64,000 nt of DNA from Lytechinus variegatus. Lineage: Eukaryota; Echinodermata; Echinoidea; Temnopleuroida; Toxopneustidae. Shown here one piece after another: positions 48,101 to 57,400 of the stretch. The first letter of the stretch is position 1. Each line of letters starts with the position of its first letter. The notes below the pieces were generated by a model. The model was given only the letters and a program-made list of their open reading frames with translations. It was not told the origin of the DNA and ran no database searches. The stretch spans positions 5,567,001 through 5,631,000 of the forward strand of contig NC_054758.1 in NCBI RefSeq assembly GCF_018143015.1. The letters are read 5' to 3'. Made by a program: the position numbers and the translations under genes.

Positions 48101-50526
48101 TTTTTTGGGGGGGGGGTACCCTGATAAGAACAGAGCTGGACCTCGAGGGGAAAAAGCTATTGAGGTATAAAGGGAGCCTGGTTGGGATGCTGAATTGGAT
48201 TTTAGTGTGACATCCAAGGGCTTAGAAAAGGAAAGGCTAATGACTTGTAGTTGTTATGTAATAGTAGCAGACTGCAAGAATCAGGTACTGACTGCGTCTT
48301 TCACCTTGTGGCTTTCCCTGGATTCCTGTGGTACATGTATATGGTATATGATCAAATAATTAGCAATGAAAAGGCGCTTACAAGATTCCAGCTAAATTCA
48401 TAGCTCTGAATTTTGGTAGAGTGCCTTGGGAGGGTCCACATACAAGCAGTGTTCAGGAGAAAACCTATGCTTGTTGAGTTGAATTCCCAAGTTTCTCAAG
48501 GATTTGCTGATAGTCCATCTGAAGTGTGCAGCAATGTGATTGTGGTTTGGTACCAAAAAAGACATTGAAACTGCCATGTCCTATTTGGACAATGCCTAAA
48601 ATATTAAAGGAGGATAATATTGTAATCCAATATTTCAAGAAAAAGGAGTCATACATGTACATGACATCATTGGCTACCAGACCATGCCAGATGATGTGAG
48701 TGACTATTGAGAATACCTTTCTTACAAGGAAAAATTATTCCATCCGTTGTGGATGCTGAATTGTATAAGCCTGTAAACTTTCATATACAAATAGGGAGAA
48801 AGAGTTAAAGTTTTGAATGATATCAGGCCACAAAAAGAATGTTTGAGTTGATGTCAATGCCAAGACCTCATAACACCTCCTTCAAGTGCCCCCTCCTCCT
48901 CTAAAGAGGAGAGTGGTAGAAGCCCTAGTGTGACAATGGTATGGTATAGGGAATGTGAGTTGATGGGCAAATATGACCATAAACCAAGAATAAAACATCA
49001 GGATGACATATTATGAACTTTAAAGAAAGCAGTTATTATGTAATTAAGCTTGTTTTTTGGTTAATGGTATTTTTCTCTTCTACATCATGCAAAAAATACT
49101 TTGAATGTTGAGATAAATGTTGTATTTTTGCACTTGTCGTGTCACTCACGTTTTGGATGTCGTGTCACTCACGGTATATAGGAGGGTACCATTTTCCATA
49201 GAGAAGGTTTGATTGATTTTGACTATATGTGTTGGATAGGTACACTATTTATGTCCATTTACTGGTACTCACAGTACTCCATGACAACTACTTGGGCACG
49301 AATCCAACCATATGTGTTAGTGGTCAGAAACCCATGTCCAAAATTTGTCGTGTCACTCACGCACCGTTTTTTAATCATATCTACTAAACGAATTGTTGAA
49401 TTCAAATCAAACTCGTAGTGGCCCATGCCAGTCCTATATTGTATATAATATAGTAGTCATGATTGATTCATAACCTTTAAGTTTGAAGATATGAGCCCTT
49501 AAACCTCTCCGATTGTCGTGTCACTCACGTTTGAAAATGACCAAAGGCAATCTTAATTGTGCTTCTAACACCAACACCAGTTTAACACTGAACTTGAAAT
49601 CACCTTAAGTCTTTCAGTTCTTACCTGAGGTTTTCCAAGGAGAGTCTTGGCTTGTTCATCACAGATCTTAGTCAAGCCTTCCCTAAGTTTGTCTGGAATT
49701 GTCTTACTCTTTATCTCAATTATTATTGCTTCATCAGGATACTTCCCTTGAAACTGCATGCAAACTTCCAACTTCTTGTATTTTGTTCTCCTATATCCAA
49801 GAAAAAAAAACAATTGGTTACTCATATTTATCAACTATTTCTTACATTGTTCAAACATCTGTATAAAGGAACTGGTTTCACTTTCCTTCTTCACATACAA
49901 AAATATACCCCCAAAAAGGTGTACATTTCAAATAATGACAGAGTGTGTGATGGCATCATTTGCATATTACATATTCTGTGCATAAATCTGTTGAATTAGT
50001 ATGAAATGTATAACATTCTTGTTGTATATTTGATTTGATGAAATTTGAAGATACATGCTTGTTTGATTTTTTTTACTTTTATTCAATTCAATTGACAGTG
50101 GATTTGACATAAATCAGATTATTCATAAAGATTAATCAAGATTCACAGGATGTATAATCTTCTTTTGCTCCTAAATGGGCAAATTCCTGAATTTTCTTTT
50201 TACTATGGAAATAATAAACATATGAACGTGTGTAGAAAAAAACGATAATATGCATTTTTAAAGTGATTAAATTGAAAGTAACAGATAATGGCTATCACTT
50301 GTATCAAAATTAATGATAAAAGGAGACAGTGATTTTGTTGCATTGCCAATTTGAAGTGTATAATGATTGGCTCAAGTTTAACAGCTTATCATTCAGGAAC
50401 GTACACGATCCTTATCCTGACGGCAGCAGGATGGCAAGCTACAATCTCGGACCCAGGAACTTCATCAACACATCGTTTTCTAACGTCCTCCAATTCCTTA
50501 TTGATGAAATCCATGTTGGAAAGCAT
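36152..50526 (-). CDS. RWD-RWD-RING-H2 protein, probable E3 ubiquitin ligase, seven exons
   Basis: Coding exons (minus): 50405-50526, 49625-49790, 44972-45192, 43309-43419, 39118-39244, 37621-37729, 36152-36291. All join in frame with GT-AG sites (phases 2, 0, 2, 2, 0, 1) into 996 bases, 331 residues plus stop. Residues about 6-96 fit an RWD fold (INKELEDVRKRC, YKKLEVCMQFQGKYPDEAII); 100-195 look like a second (IREAEYFMKFRLKVPDLYPE). A complete RING-H2 follows: C236-x2-C239, C266-x-H268-x2-H271-x2-C274, C290-x2-C293 (SICPICRERA, VYCGHIFHKGC, KKCPSCGKRI). The tail is charged and helical, ending EVVDFLQ. RING-H2 fingers bind E2 enzymes and RWD folds bind partners, as in RNF25 and FANCL, but the sequence matches neither by eye, so I give no name. 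The start is uncertain: the first exon has an acceptor upstream (50543), so a 5' UTR or extra coding exon probably exists; Met 50514 is an alternative. Confidence 0.85.
36292..37620 (-). other. Intron 6 of the RWD-RING gene
   Basis: AT-rich; 36640-36800 carries a scrap related to 37920-38050 (GATATGAAATTCTTATAC) and 36905-36945 a family E-like end (CCTGCGACAATTCCTCC). No gene inside. Confidence 0.5.
37790..38114. mobile_element. Family A element, internally deleted
   Basis: Both ends present (TTAATGGACAAGTCCACCCC and GGTGGACTTGACCTTTAA) but only about 325 bp long. Intronic, 60 bases upstream (minus sense) of the 37621-37729 exon. Confidence 0.8.
38132..38310 (+). mobile_element. tRNA-Glu-like SINE (type 2), truncated tail
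   Basis: Head TCTAGTGGTTCTGACTC with anticodon-loop-like CTTTCAA and B box GGTTCGATTCC, body CTGCACTCAACCCAGGTGAGG and GGGTACCCAGCAGGATTAAT. Ends early compared with the copy at 22407. Confidence 0.8.
38551..39097. mobile_element. Inverted-repeat element, family B
   Basis: Left TTTAAAGGGGGAAGTTCACCC and right GGGTGGAATTCCCCTTTAA are inverted; no coding capacity. It ends only about 20 bases from the donor of the 39118-39244 exon. Confidence 0.75.
39355..39490 (-). mobile_element. SINE (type 2), 3' part, reversed
   Basis: Reverse copy of the SINE body: ATTACCCCGGCTAAGC, CAGTACCCATTTACCTCACC, GGGTCGAAC. The tRNA head is missing. Confidence 0.6.
39975..43043. mobile_element. hAT-type element with GGCCTTG subterminal arrays
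   Basis: Ends CAGTGTTGTAGTGCC and, inverted, CAGTGTTGTAGTCAAGGC; flanked by a perfect 8-bp direct repeat GCTAAAAT (39967-39974 and 43044-43051), as expected for hAT insertion. Just inside both ends are dense runs of GGCCTTG/GCCTTGG words (39995-40100 and 42885-43030), plausible transposase binding arrays. No transposase frame is visible, so it is non-autonomous. It carries a second hAT-like element (40415-41655), a SINE tail scrap (40709-40790) and further GCTCGCGCTTTGCGCTCGC words (42085-42220). It sits in intron 4 of the RWD-RING gene. Confidence 0.85.
40415..41655. mobile_element. hAT-like non-autonomous element nested in the 39975-43043 element
   Basis: Starts CAGTGGCGTAACTACAGGGG and ends CCACGGTACGCCACTG; flanked by a perfect 8-bp duplication ATTATAGT (40407-40414, 41656-41663). 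Length 1241 bp. Inside are spaced copies of GCTCGCGCTTCGCGCTCGC (about 41044, 41156, 41467, 41579). Same family as 5002-6274. No transposase. Confidence 0.9.
43484..43829. mobile_element. Foldback element with arms of about 80 bp
   Basis: Left arm CTGATGTGGTTTACGGTACACC onward is matched inverted by the right arm ending GGTGTACCGTAAGCCACATCAG. The centre includes GTCCGAAACGTCGAG at about 43580. Lies in intron 3 of the RWD-RING gene, 65 bases from an exon. Confidence 0.8.
44136..44348 (-). mobile_element. Family E element with CCCTAA-like interior
   Basis: Starts GGTTCCACAACATTAGCTCC and ends TGTGTCACCC, with an interior of CCCTAAA/CCTAAC-like words (44213-44285). Reverse relative of 12951-13140. 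Confidence 0.7.
44421..44955. mobile_element. TIR element with GCCCGGGGGGGCCACTTAC ends
   Basis: Left GCCCGGGGGGGCCACTTACA and right AAGTGGGCCCCCCGGGC are inverted; inward GAGTGGATACCATGCGCGACC pairs with GGTCGCGCATGGTATCCACTC. The interior has a perfect 18-bp palindrome ACGTTACGTACGTAACGT (about 44507). T6 on both sides may be the target duplication. Ends 17 bases before the donor of the 44972-45192 exon. Confidence 0.8.
45505..45912 (+). mobile_element. Family D element
   Basis: Starts TTAAAGAGAAATGCCAGTAG and ends CTACATGTAGCATTTACCTTTAA, an imperfect terminal inverted repeat. Copies at 25066-25410 (reversed) and 63686 to the window end. Confidence 0.75.
46241..46331 (-). pseudogene. Duplicate of RWD-RING exon 2, 3' part (copy 1)
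   Basis: Copy of the exon at 49625-49790, about 88% alike at DNA level over 90 bases. Translated in the same frame it reads KIKSKKLPNKLREDLTKIC then YEQAKKLLGKPQ against the exon's DKLREGLTKIC and DEQAKTLLGKPQ. The donor is intact (CAG|GTAAG at 46240), but the exon's 5' part and its acceptor are absent, so it should not splice in. Confidence 0.75.
46421..46505 (-). pseudogene. Duplicate of RWD-RING exon 2, 3' part (copy 2, donor lost)
   Basis: Second, more diverged copy next to copy 1. The donor GTAAG is changed to GGAAG (positions 46416-46420). Both copies end in TATCTTGGTGCTAAC, showing that they are units of one tandem duplication of exon end plus flanking intron. Confidence 0.7.
46521..49541. 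mobile_element. 3.02-kb TIR element with seven GTCGTGTCACTCACG repeats
   Basis: Perfect 13-bp terminal inverted repeats GTCATTTTCAAAC / GTTTGAAAATGAC, flanked by a perfect 6-bp duplication CAAAGG (46515-46520 and 49542-49547). Removing it restores the tandem unit sequence GCTAACAAAGGCAATCT, seen uninterrupted as GCTAACGAAGGCAATCT at 46345. The 15-mer occurs at 46879, 47045 (last base A), 47062, 49136, 49159, 49347 and 49515, all in the same direction, four of them in the last 400 bases. No transposase is recognised inside. A 6-bp duplication does not fit hAT (8), Tc1 (TA) or piggyBac (TTAA); superfamily unknown. Intronic in the RWD-RING gene. Confidence 0.85.
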
Positions 50527-50589
50527 GATTGCTGCAAGATAACTGAAATGAAAGGAAAGAAAGAACAATCTCAATTTCCTGCTTATTAA

Positions 50590-51040
50590 GCCATTTGTTA
50601 AAATAATGCATAATGGTTTAATCTGTTCGGCTCAGGTCGCTGAGGGCCAATCTGCCAAGATGCTTGTGCTCAAGACCAAAGTTGTGCTTTGCCTTTATGT
50701 TATTCTGCCATACGCAGAAAAACCACTGCCAGAGTAAAATCACACTAACAACTCTAGTAGATCTAACTTACGGTGAGACAGAGTGCCTAGCCCTGGCCCA
50801 GTTTCTGCCCATACTCAATCTCCGAATCTCGAATTTGACTCACTTGTCTAAAGTCATGTCTAACACCAGACCTGCCAAGCTCTGGGAATGAAAAATTGTA
50901 TTCTGTGATAAAACTAGCACATAAATGATGTGGAGCTCATCCGGCATCTCGCAACACAATTTTAATTTCAGCCCAGTTGACACTGTAGTGAATTATATTG
51001 GTGACATAAATTGAGGATATAGAATTGAAATTGATGAAGA
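50590..51040. other. Intergenic / upstream region of the RWD-RING gene
   Basis: Between the first recognised exon of the minus-strand gene and the satellite at 51040. No TATA box or clear 5' exon recognised, but an upstream non-coding exon is expected from the acceptor at 50543. Confidence 0.35.
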
Positions 51041-52030
51041 AATGACATAGAAGCATTTTTAGTGATCTATGAATAAATTTCATAAGAATTAAGTATTAAT
51101 TATTATCTAGTCAAAGTTTCTTAACTCTGTGTAGAACCTTGGTGAACCTAAAGTAGCTCTCAGATGGAACAAAAATAACCAAAATCAATCAACAAATAAG
51201 TAAGCAATTTTTGTGAGTTTTGAAAATATATGAATAAATAGCAGATTCAATGAGTTTCAAAATTCTATGTTTAAATTTTGTATCACCACCTCGAGCTATC
51301 ATATAAAGCAAACAAAACTGAAATTGATCAACAAATGAAGAAGAAAAAACATTTTTTGTGATTTATGAATAAATTTTTCATAAATTAGAATAAATAATTT
51401 TCCAGACAAAATTTCAAAATTTTGTGTACAAGTTTGGTGAACCTCATGCAGCTCTACCAGATGGAAGAAAAAATCGAAATCTGTAAACAAGTAAAGAGGA
51501 ATATTTCTCTGATTTATGAATACATTTCGCATAAATTAGCATAAATAATTTTCTACTGAAAAATTTTCAAAATTCTGTGTAGAAGTTTGGTGGGCCTCAA
51601 AAGCCTCATGAACTTCTACCGGATGGAAGAAAAATATCAAAATCTGTCAACAAATTAAGAAGAAGAGACATTTTCTGTGATTTCTGAATAAATTTTGCAT
51701 AAATTAGCAAAAGTAATTTTCTACTGAAAATTTCAAAAATCTGTGTAGAAGTTTGGTGAACCTCATAAAGTTCTACAAGATGGAAGAAGAAAAAAAGTAA
51801 AAATCGGTCAACTGAAGAAGAAAAAGCATTTTATGTGAAATTTTAAAAATATGAATTTCGAATAAATTAGCATAAAAATTGTTCTAGTCCAAATTTCAAA
51901 ATTCTGTGTACAAGATTGGTGAACCTCATGAAGCTCTACCAGATGGAAGAAAAAAAAATCAAAATCGGTCAACAAATAAAGAAGCATTTTATGTGAATTT
52001 TTTAAAATATGCATAAATTAATTTCAAATA
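51040..52030 (+). repeat. Satellite-like array, unit about 150-160 bp, six units
   Basis: Repeated order: ATTTATGAATAAATTT, CATAAATTAGCATAAAT, TCAAAATTCTGTGTAGAAGTT, GGTGAACCTCATGAAGCTCT, ACCAGATGGAAGAAAAAA, AAAATC(G/T)GTCAACAAAT. The minus-strand frames inside it repeat themselves and are not genes. Confidence 0.85.
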
Positions 52031-52046
52031 ATAATTACAAATATAA

Positions 52047-52705
52047 GCGCCACCAACAGGCTTCCTTTTTATTTCTGTAGTCTAGAAGAGACATGCAAAG
52101 TCACTTTCCAGCATGTCCAGGCCAAGGTAAGCTGATTTGCTGTTTTGACTTTGTATGATTTTGATTTATGAATTCAAAACTAAAATTACGATTGTATGGC
52201 CAGTAGAGGCCCACGGCCAATATTGGAGACTGTCTCCAATGTGGGAGATAATCAGAGATTATCTCCAATATCAGAGACTTTTATAAAGAATTTGGGTATC
52301 CAATTTCAGAGACAGTCTCCAGTTTTGGAGACTAATTTCCTTTGTTTACATTTGCGGCAAAAGGATTACCTTGGCGGCAAATAAAAATGTGATAAGCAGC
52401 ACTCACACATTGTACGAGGTTAGTATGTACTAACCTCGTACAATAGACCGTGTTTGACCCTGGATTTCGAAGTAGTCGGCAAACATCGCTTCATTGCTGA
52501 AGTAATATTTGCCGAAGCTCCTTCTCGCTACGCACCGGGGCTCTTGCCGGTAAGTAGCAAGAGTTTGTTGAATATAAAATAATAATAAAATAATAATCCG
52601 ATAAAAAAAGCACATTTTGCTTACCTCGGCCTCGAAAGTGACTTCGCTTGTCTCTTCCACGGTAATACAAGGAAGCCCGTTGGTGGCGCTAATAATTTCA
52701 CAACC
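52047..52705. repeat. Inverted repeat pair, arms 52047-52128 and 52624-52705
   Basis: TAAGCGCCACCAACAGGCTTCC with AAGAGACATGCAAAGTCAC on the left is matched inverted by GTGACTTCGCTTGTCTCTTC and GGAAGCCCGTTGGTGGCGCT on the right. The left arm is outside and the right arm inside the 52201-53646 element, so the two structures interleave. Confidence 0.65.
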
Positions 52706-53646
52706 TTGATTCAGCTCCTCGGTAATTTTATAACTGTATCTAAATTCTTTGAATGCGCAATCCTCATGATTAATTTACTAATTATGGGCACCAATTAATG
52801 AAATGCCTTCAAAAAACATAATTAATGATTATTATTGGTGATGATAACACTCATTTGCATTAATTTAAAAAGATGACTGATAAAAAAAAAATGAAAATAA
52901 TATAAGTGCCTGGAAAGAAACCAGCAGTACAAGCTTTGACGAACGTCAATAATACGTATACGGTGTACCAAAGTCTATACAATGAAAAGATTGGACACTT
53001 CACGGACTTTGCGTAATGCCTTGCGTCGATATGCGTGTAAAATAGTGTAGGTGCCTATTCTTTCCCTTGTCGTGTCTTTGATATGAATATAAATCGCGCG
53101 CCCTCTTCAGGAGAAAATTGATATCAACGCTGACTGATTTCTATCTCCGTAAAATCTTCACTAAAGATCAAGAAAATATACATATTTTTAGAAAGAAACT
53201 TCAAGGAGAAGTCACGGAAGGATCTAAATGATTCGGTAAGTGTCATAGCAGGATGTGGAATGTTTATTTAAACATATTTTATGTGGGCAAAAGCCCACTG
53301 TATTTTCGAAGTGTACTGGTGTGTCGCGTGCGTATGACTGATAATCCTTCACTCGCGAGACGATATGAACCCATGGGTGCATAAGCAGATTCCTCATGAA
53401 AATTTACACCTTTTCACCGTCTACTTTAAAAATTCACCGTCTACTTTTGTTTTGATAAGGATTTTTGTTGTCATCCACACACAAAACAAATGGGCTTCTG
53501 ACCTCAGCGAGACAAACTTTTGAGTGGTAAAAATTGTGCTTTTGTTGGTGTTGTTTCTTTTGTCCTTTTGCAAAGCAAGTCTCCAATGTGAGAGATTGTC
53601 TCCCCTATTGGAGAGAGTCTCCCATATTGGCCGTGCGCCTCTACTG
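52201..53646. mobile_element. TIR element with CAGTAGAGGC ends and ATGGC target duplication
   Basis: Left CAGTAGAGGCCCACGGCCAA and right TTGGCCGTGCGCCTCTACTG are inverted, continuing inward with GGAGACTGTCTCC-type words. ATGGC flanks both ends (52196-52200, 53647-53651). Length 1446 bp. No transposase. It lies in the space between the divergent genes. Confidence 0.75.
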
Positions 53647-53875
53647 ATGGCTCAGCGTTGGTATGGCTACTCACCGGAAAGAGCCCCGCCCCCAGTGAGT
53701 AGCGAGAATGATTTTTTTCAAAAAAAAATAAGAAAATAAATTCTTCTGCAAATGCAATGTGAATGCCGAGCGATGTTTGCCGACTACTTTCTTACTTAAA
53801 ATTAGATCTAGAAATCCAGGGCCATATAGATCCTACGCGGTTATGACTGAGGTTATACTAACCTCGCAATGCGTT
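52427..53875. repeat. Inverted repeat pair, arms 52427-52563 and 53655-53875
   Basis: Shared words: ACTAACCTCG / CGAGGTTAGT, CCCTGGATTTC / GAAATCCAGGG, AGTAGTCGGCAAACATCGCT and its inverse, GGGGCTCTTGCCGG / CCGGAAAGAGCCCCG. Left arm inside and right arm just outside the 52201-53646 element. Confidence 0.65.
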
Positions 53876-53879
53876 GAAT

Positions 53880-54480
53880 CGCAATACCTGTGAGTGGTCT
53901 AAATCTAACACAACGAGCTGGCATCTAACGTCTATATTATAGTCGTGTACAACAACAACAGACGGTTTCTTGCTATCTATAAATATCTGCCAGTGGCAGT
54001 CTTGTCTTGTAAAAAAAAACACAACGCGAAAAAGGGTGAGTGGGACTGAGACAAAGATTACAATGTACCCAGTGACGTGACAAACTATCAAAAAATCACC
54101 ACCTAACTAATCGATTATGATGAAAATTATTATCCCTCTAAAAAACAGACTTCGATGTCGCTAAATGAAATATCAAAAGAAGTATATTTCACGGGATTCC
54201 TCCGAAAATGTGATTAATAATCAGAAAATAAGAAGGTACCTTTTTTGTTCTGTGTGAGACTGAACTACGATTTTAATAGTGCACTGAGCTAGCTTGGTGT
54301 GCAATATATTCACATACGTACATTATGAAGTCGATCGACACAGTACGAAGAAATGACAACAATCTTTACCACTGCATGCGCACACATTACACGGACGTAA
54401 ATTGGCCTTTCCGATTGTCGTGATCGTGCGAATCTCTGTCGTGTGATTTCATCTCCAAAAGTCTAACAAATATCTTTAAA
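53880..54480 (+). promoter_or_regulatory. Probable promoter and 5' UTR region of NADSYN1
   Basis: Repeat-poor stretch directly before the NADSYN1 start codon. No TATA box recognised. The only support is position. Confidence 0.3.
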
Positions 54481-57400
54481 ATGGGAAGAAAGGTGGTTTT
54501 AGCTACCTGTACACTCAACCAGTGGGCTATGGACTTTGAAGGCAACTATGAGCGAATTTTAAAAAGTAAGCCTGTTTGATTTTTGTCTCGTTTCAATTTT
54601 GATGCATGTTCTAATTTGCACCTCTATTTCTTCTCTCTCTATCAATTGCAGCTAGCTAGTGCATTGCGCTCCGCTGAGTTCCCCACCCCCGGCCCCCCGG
54701 GCTCCCGGGGCCGAGCTCGGTGTCGTGATAGAGCTTCAAAGTTTTAGCCGGTGTCAGTTCGGCGCCAGTGCAGTTTCACATCCTGTCGCAAATATTCTCA
54801 TTTTTGTCTCACCTGCGAAGCAAAGCGAGACTATAGGCGCCGCTTTTCCGACGGCGGCGGCGGCGTCAACATCAAATCTTAACCTGAGGTTAAGTTTTTG
54901 AAATGACATAACTTATTTATATGGACCTAGTTCATGAAACTTGGCCATAAGGTTAATCAAGTATTACTGAACATCCTATTAGAGTTTCATGTCACATGAC
55001 CAAGGTCAAAGGTCATTTTGGGTCAATGAACTTAGACCATGTTGGAGGAATCAACATCGAAATCTTAACCTGAGGTTAAGTTTTTGAAATGTCATCATAA
55101 CTTACAAAATATATGGACCTAGTTCATGAAACTTGCATGACTTGGACATAAGGTTAATCAAGTATCACTGAACATCCTGCATGAGTTTCACGTCACATGA
55201 CCAAGGTCAAAGGTCATTTAGGGTCAATGAACTTTGTCTGAATTGGGGATATCTGTTGAATTCCCATCATAACTTTGAAAGTTTATGGATCTGATTCATG
55301 AAACTTGGACATAATAGTAATCAAGCATCACTGAAAATTTTGTGCAAGTTTCAGGTCTCATGATTAAGGTCAAAGGTCATTTAGGGTCAATGAACTTTGG
55401 CCGAATGGGGGGTATCTGTTGAATTACCATCATAATTTTGAAAGTTTATTGGTCTAGTTCATTAAACTTGGACATTAGAGTAATCAAGTATCACTGAACA
55501 TCCTGTGCACGTTTCAGGTCACATGACCAAGGTCAAAGGTCAATGAACTTTGGCCGAATTGGGTGTATCTGTTGAATTACCATCATAACTTTGAAAGTTT
55601 ATGGATCTGATTCATGAAACTTGTACATAAGAGTAATCAAGTATCACTGAACATCCTGTTCGAGTTTCAGGTGACATGATCAAGGTCAAAGGTCATGTAA
55701 GGTCAATGAACTTTGGCCATGTTGGGGTTTTTTGTTGAATAACCATCATATCTCTGTAAGTTTATTGGTCTTGTTCATAAAAAGTGGACATAAGAGTAAC
55801 CATGTATCACTGAACATCTTGTGCGAGTTAGAGAAGTATTCAAAGTCAGCACTGCTGCTACATTGAACCGCGTGATGCAGGTGAGATGGCCAGAGGCATT
55901 CCACTTGTTTTCTATATATAGTCACTATCAGCTCAAAAGGAAGAAGATAGTTTTTTATTGATGATGCCGATGGTGATATATCAAACTCAAAGATGAGCAT
56001 GATGATGAGAACTGATATTAGACCTAACAACATGATGAATGACAATATTTGATTTGAATTGTCTGCCTTAGCCGTACGGCGTAGGATCGGGATATTTGGA
56101 TAGTTCATAGTTGTTAGTTACTATTTTTTTACCATGTGTCTTGCTCGTTCATGTTGACAAATATCTTTACAATGTAAGATGATGAATGGTGAAGGCTGAA
56201 GTAGGTGATAGAGTATGTAAATTAGTATTAAGGCGGAAGAAGAAGTCGATGGTGGTGATGATGAAGATGATATTGATAATAATACAGGTGCTTTATGACC
56301 AATGATGACGGAGGTGATGATGATGAGGATGATGATGATGATGGTGATGATGATGAGGATGATGATGCATCATGCATGCATCTCGGCCTCGGTGATATCT
56401 GCTTAATGATGATGAGTGAATGATTGTGAATTAATGATGGATCAATGATGATGATTGTGTTGATAATGATGAAGATGTGGATGTTAATGATCATAGACAT
56501 AGGATATGAAGGACATTTCCCAAGAAACTGTTTATTGCTTATGTTTACTTTAAGGCATTATTTGTACGCCAGTTAAACTGTAGTCAAAAATAAGATCTAA
56601 GAGTAATGTTTGATCAGTGCAAGTGTTAGAAATTGGACAAAGCTACTGCTGATGATGATGAGGTGATACATTATCTTGGTGATATCTGCTTTGTCTTTGA
56701 GTGAATGATTGGGAAATTGATGAATTAATGATTGTGTTGATTGATGATGATAGTAATGATGTTAATGATGTATGGACACTGCAAGTTATATAGGATGTTT
56801 CCTAAGAAAATGTTCAGTGCTTTATGTTTCTTAAATAAGGCATAATTTTAAGCCAGGTAAAATGCAGTTAAGACTGCAAATAAGACTCTAGAATGATGTT
56901 TGACCAGTGCAAGTGTTAGATATCGGACAAAGCTCGGAATTAAAAAGAAATTGATACAACTGGTATAATTAAATCTGAGCGTAAGTCCCAATCCCTAAAA
57001 GCGTTTGTTGAAACTGTACTAAATTACTTTTTGAGTCTTAAAGTTGAGAAAGACATTGTCTGTTTTTACATAATTTCTTTCTATGAGACTCTAGAGCAAA
57101 TGCTTTTGATATACAGCTAGAATGTAATTGTAAGATCCTTAATTTTGTACATAGCTGACATTCAAGCAAAATTTGGTCATAAATGTCTGAAACATGTAAA
57201 ATACAAACATTGAATGGGTATCATGAGGCGAGACTTGCCGCTTTTGGGGTGATTTGTAAAAAAGTTGTAAAACACTGCTGATCGAACACGTACTTTGGAT
57301 ATCCTCTTGATAGTGTTGTTGAAAGAGAGCTTGAAAATATTCCATCTCTTTTTTTCAGTCTTAAAAGAGAGAAGAGAAGGTAATTACATTTGTAATAGAC

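Noticed and set aside
48190-49000. Possible THAP-domain or P-element-like transposase inside the 46521-49541 element
   Set aside because: Some words look THAP-like (ADCKNQ, FHLVAFP) but in different frames with no convincing zinc ligands; too weak to call.
51299-52014. Repeated frames reading FHLVELHEVHQTCTQNFE
   Set aside because: They repeat because the DNA is a satellite; no conserved start or splice sites.
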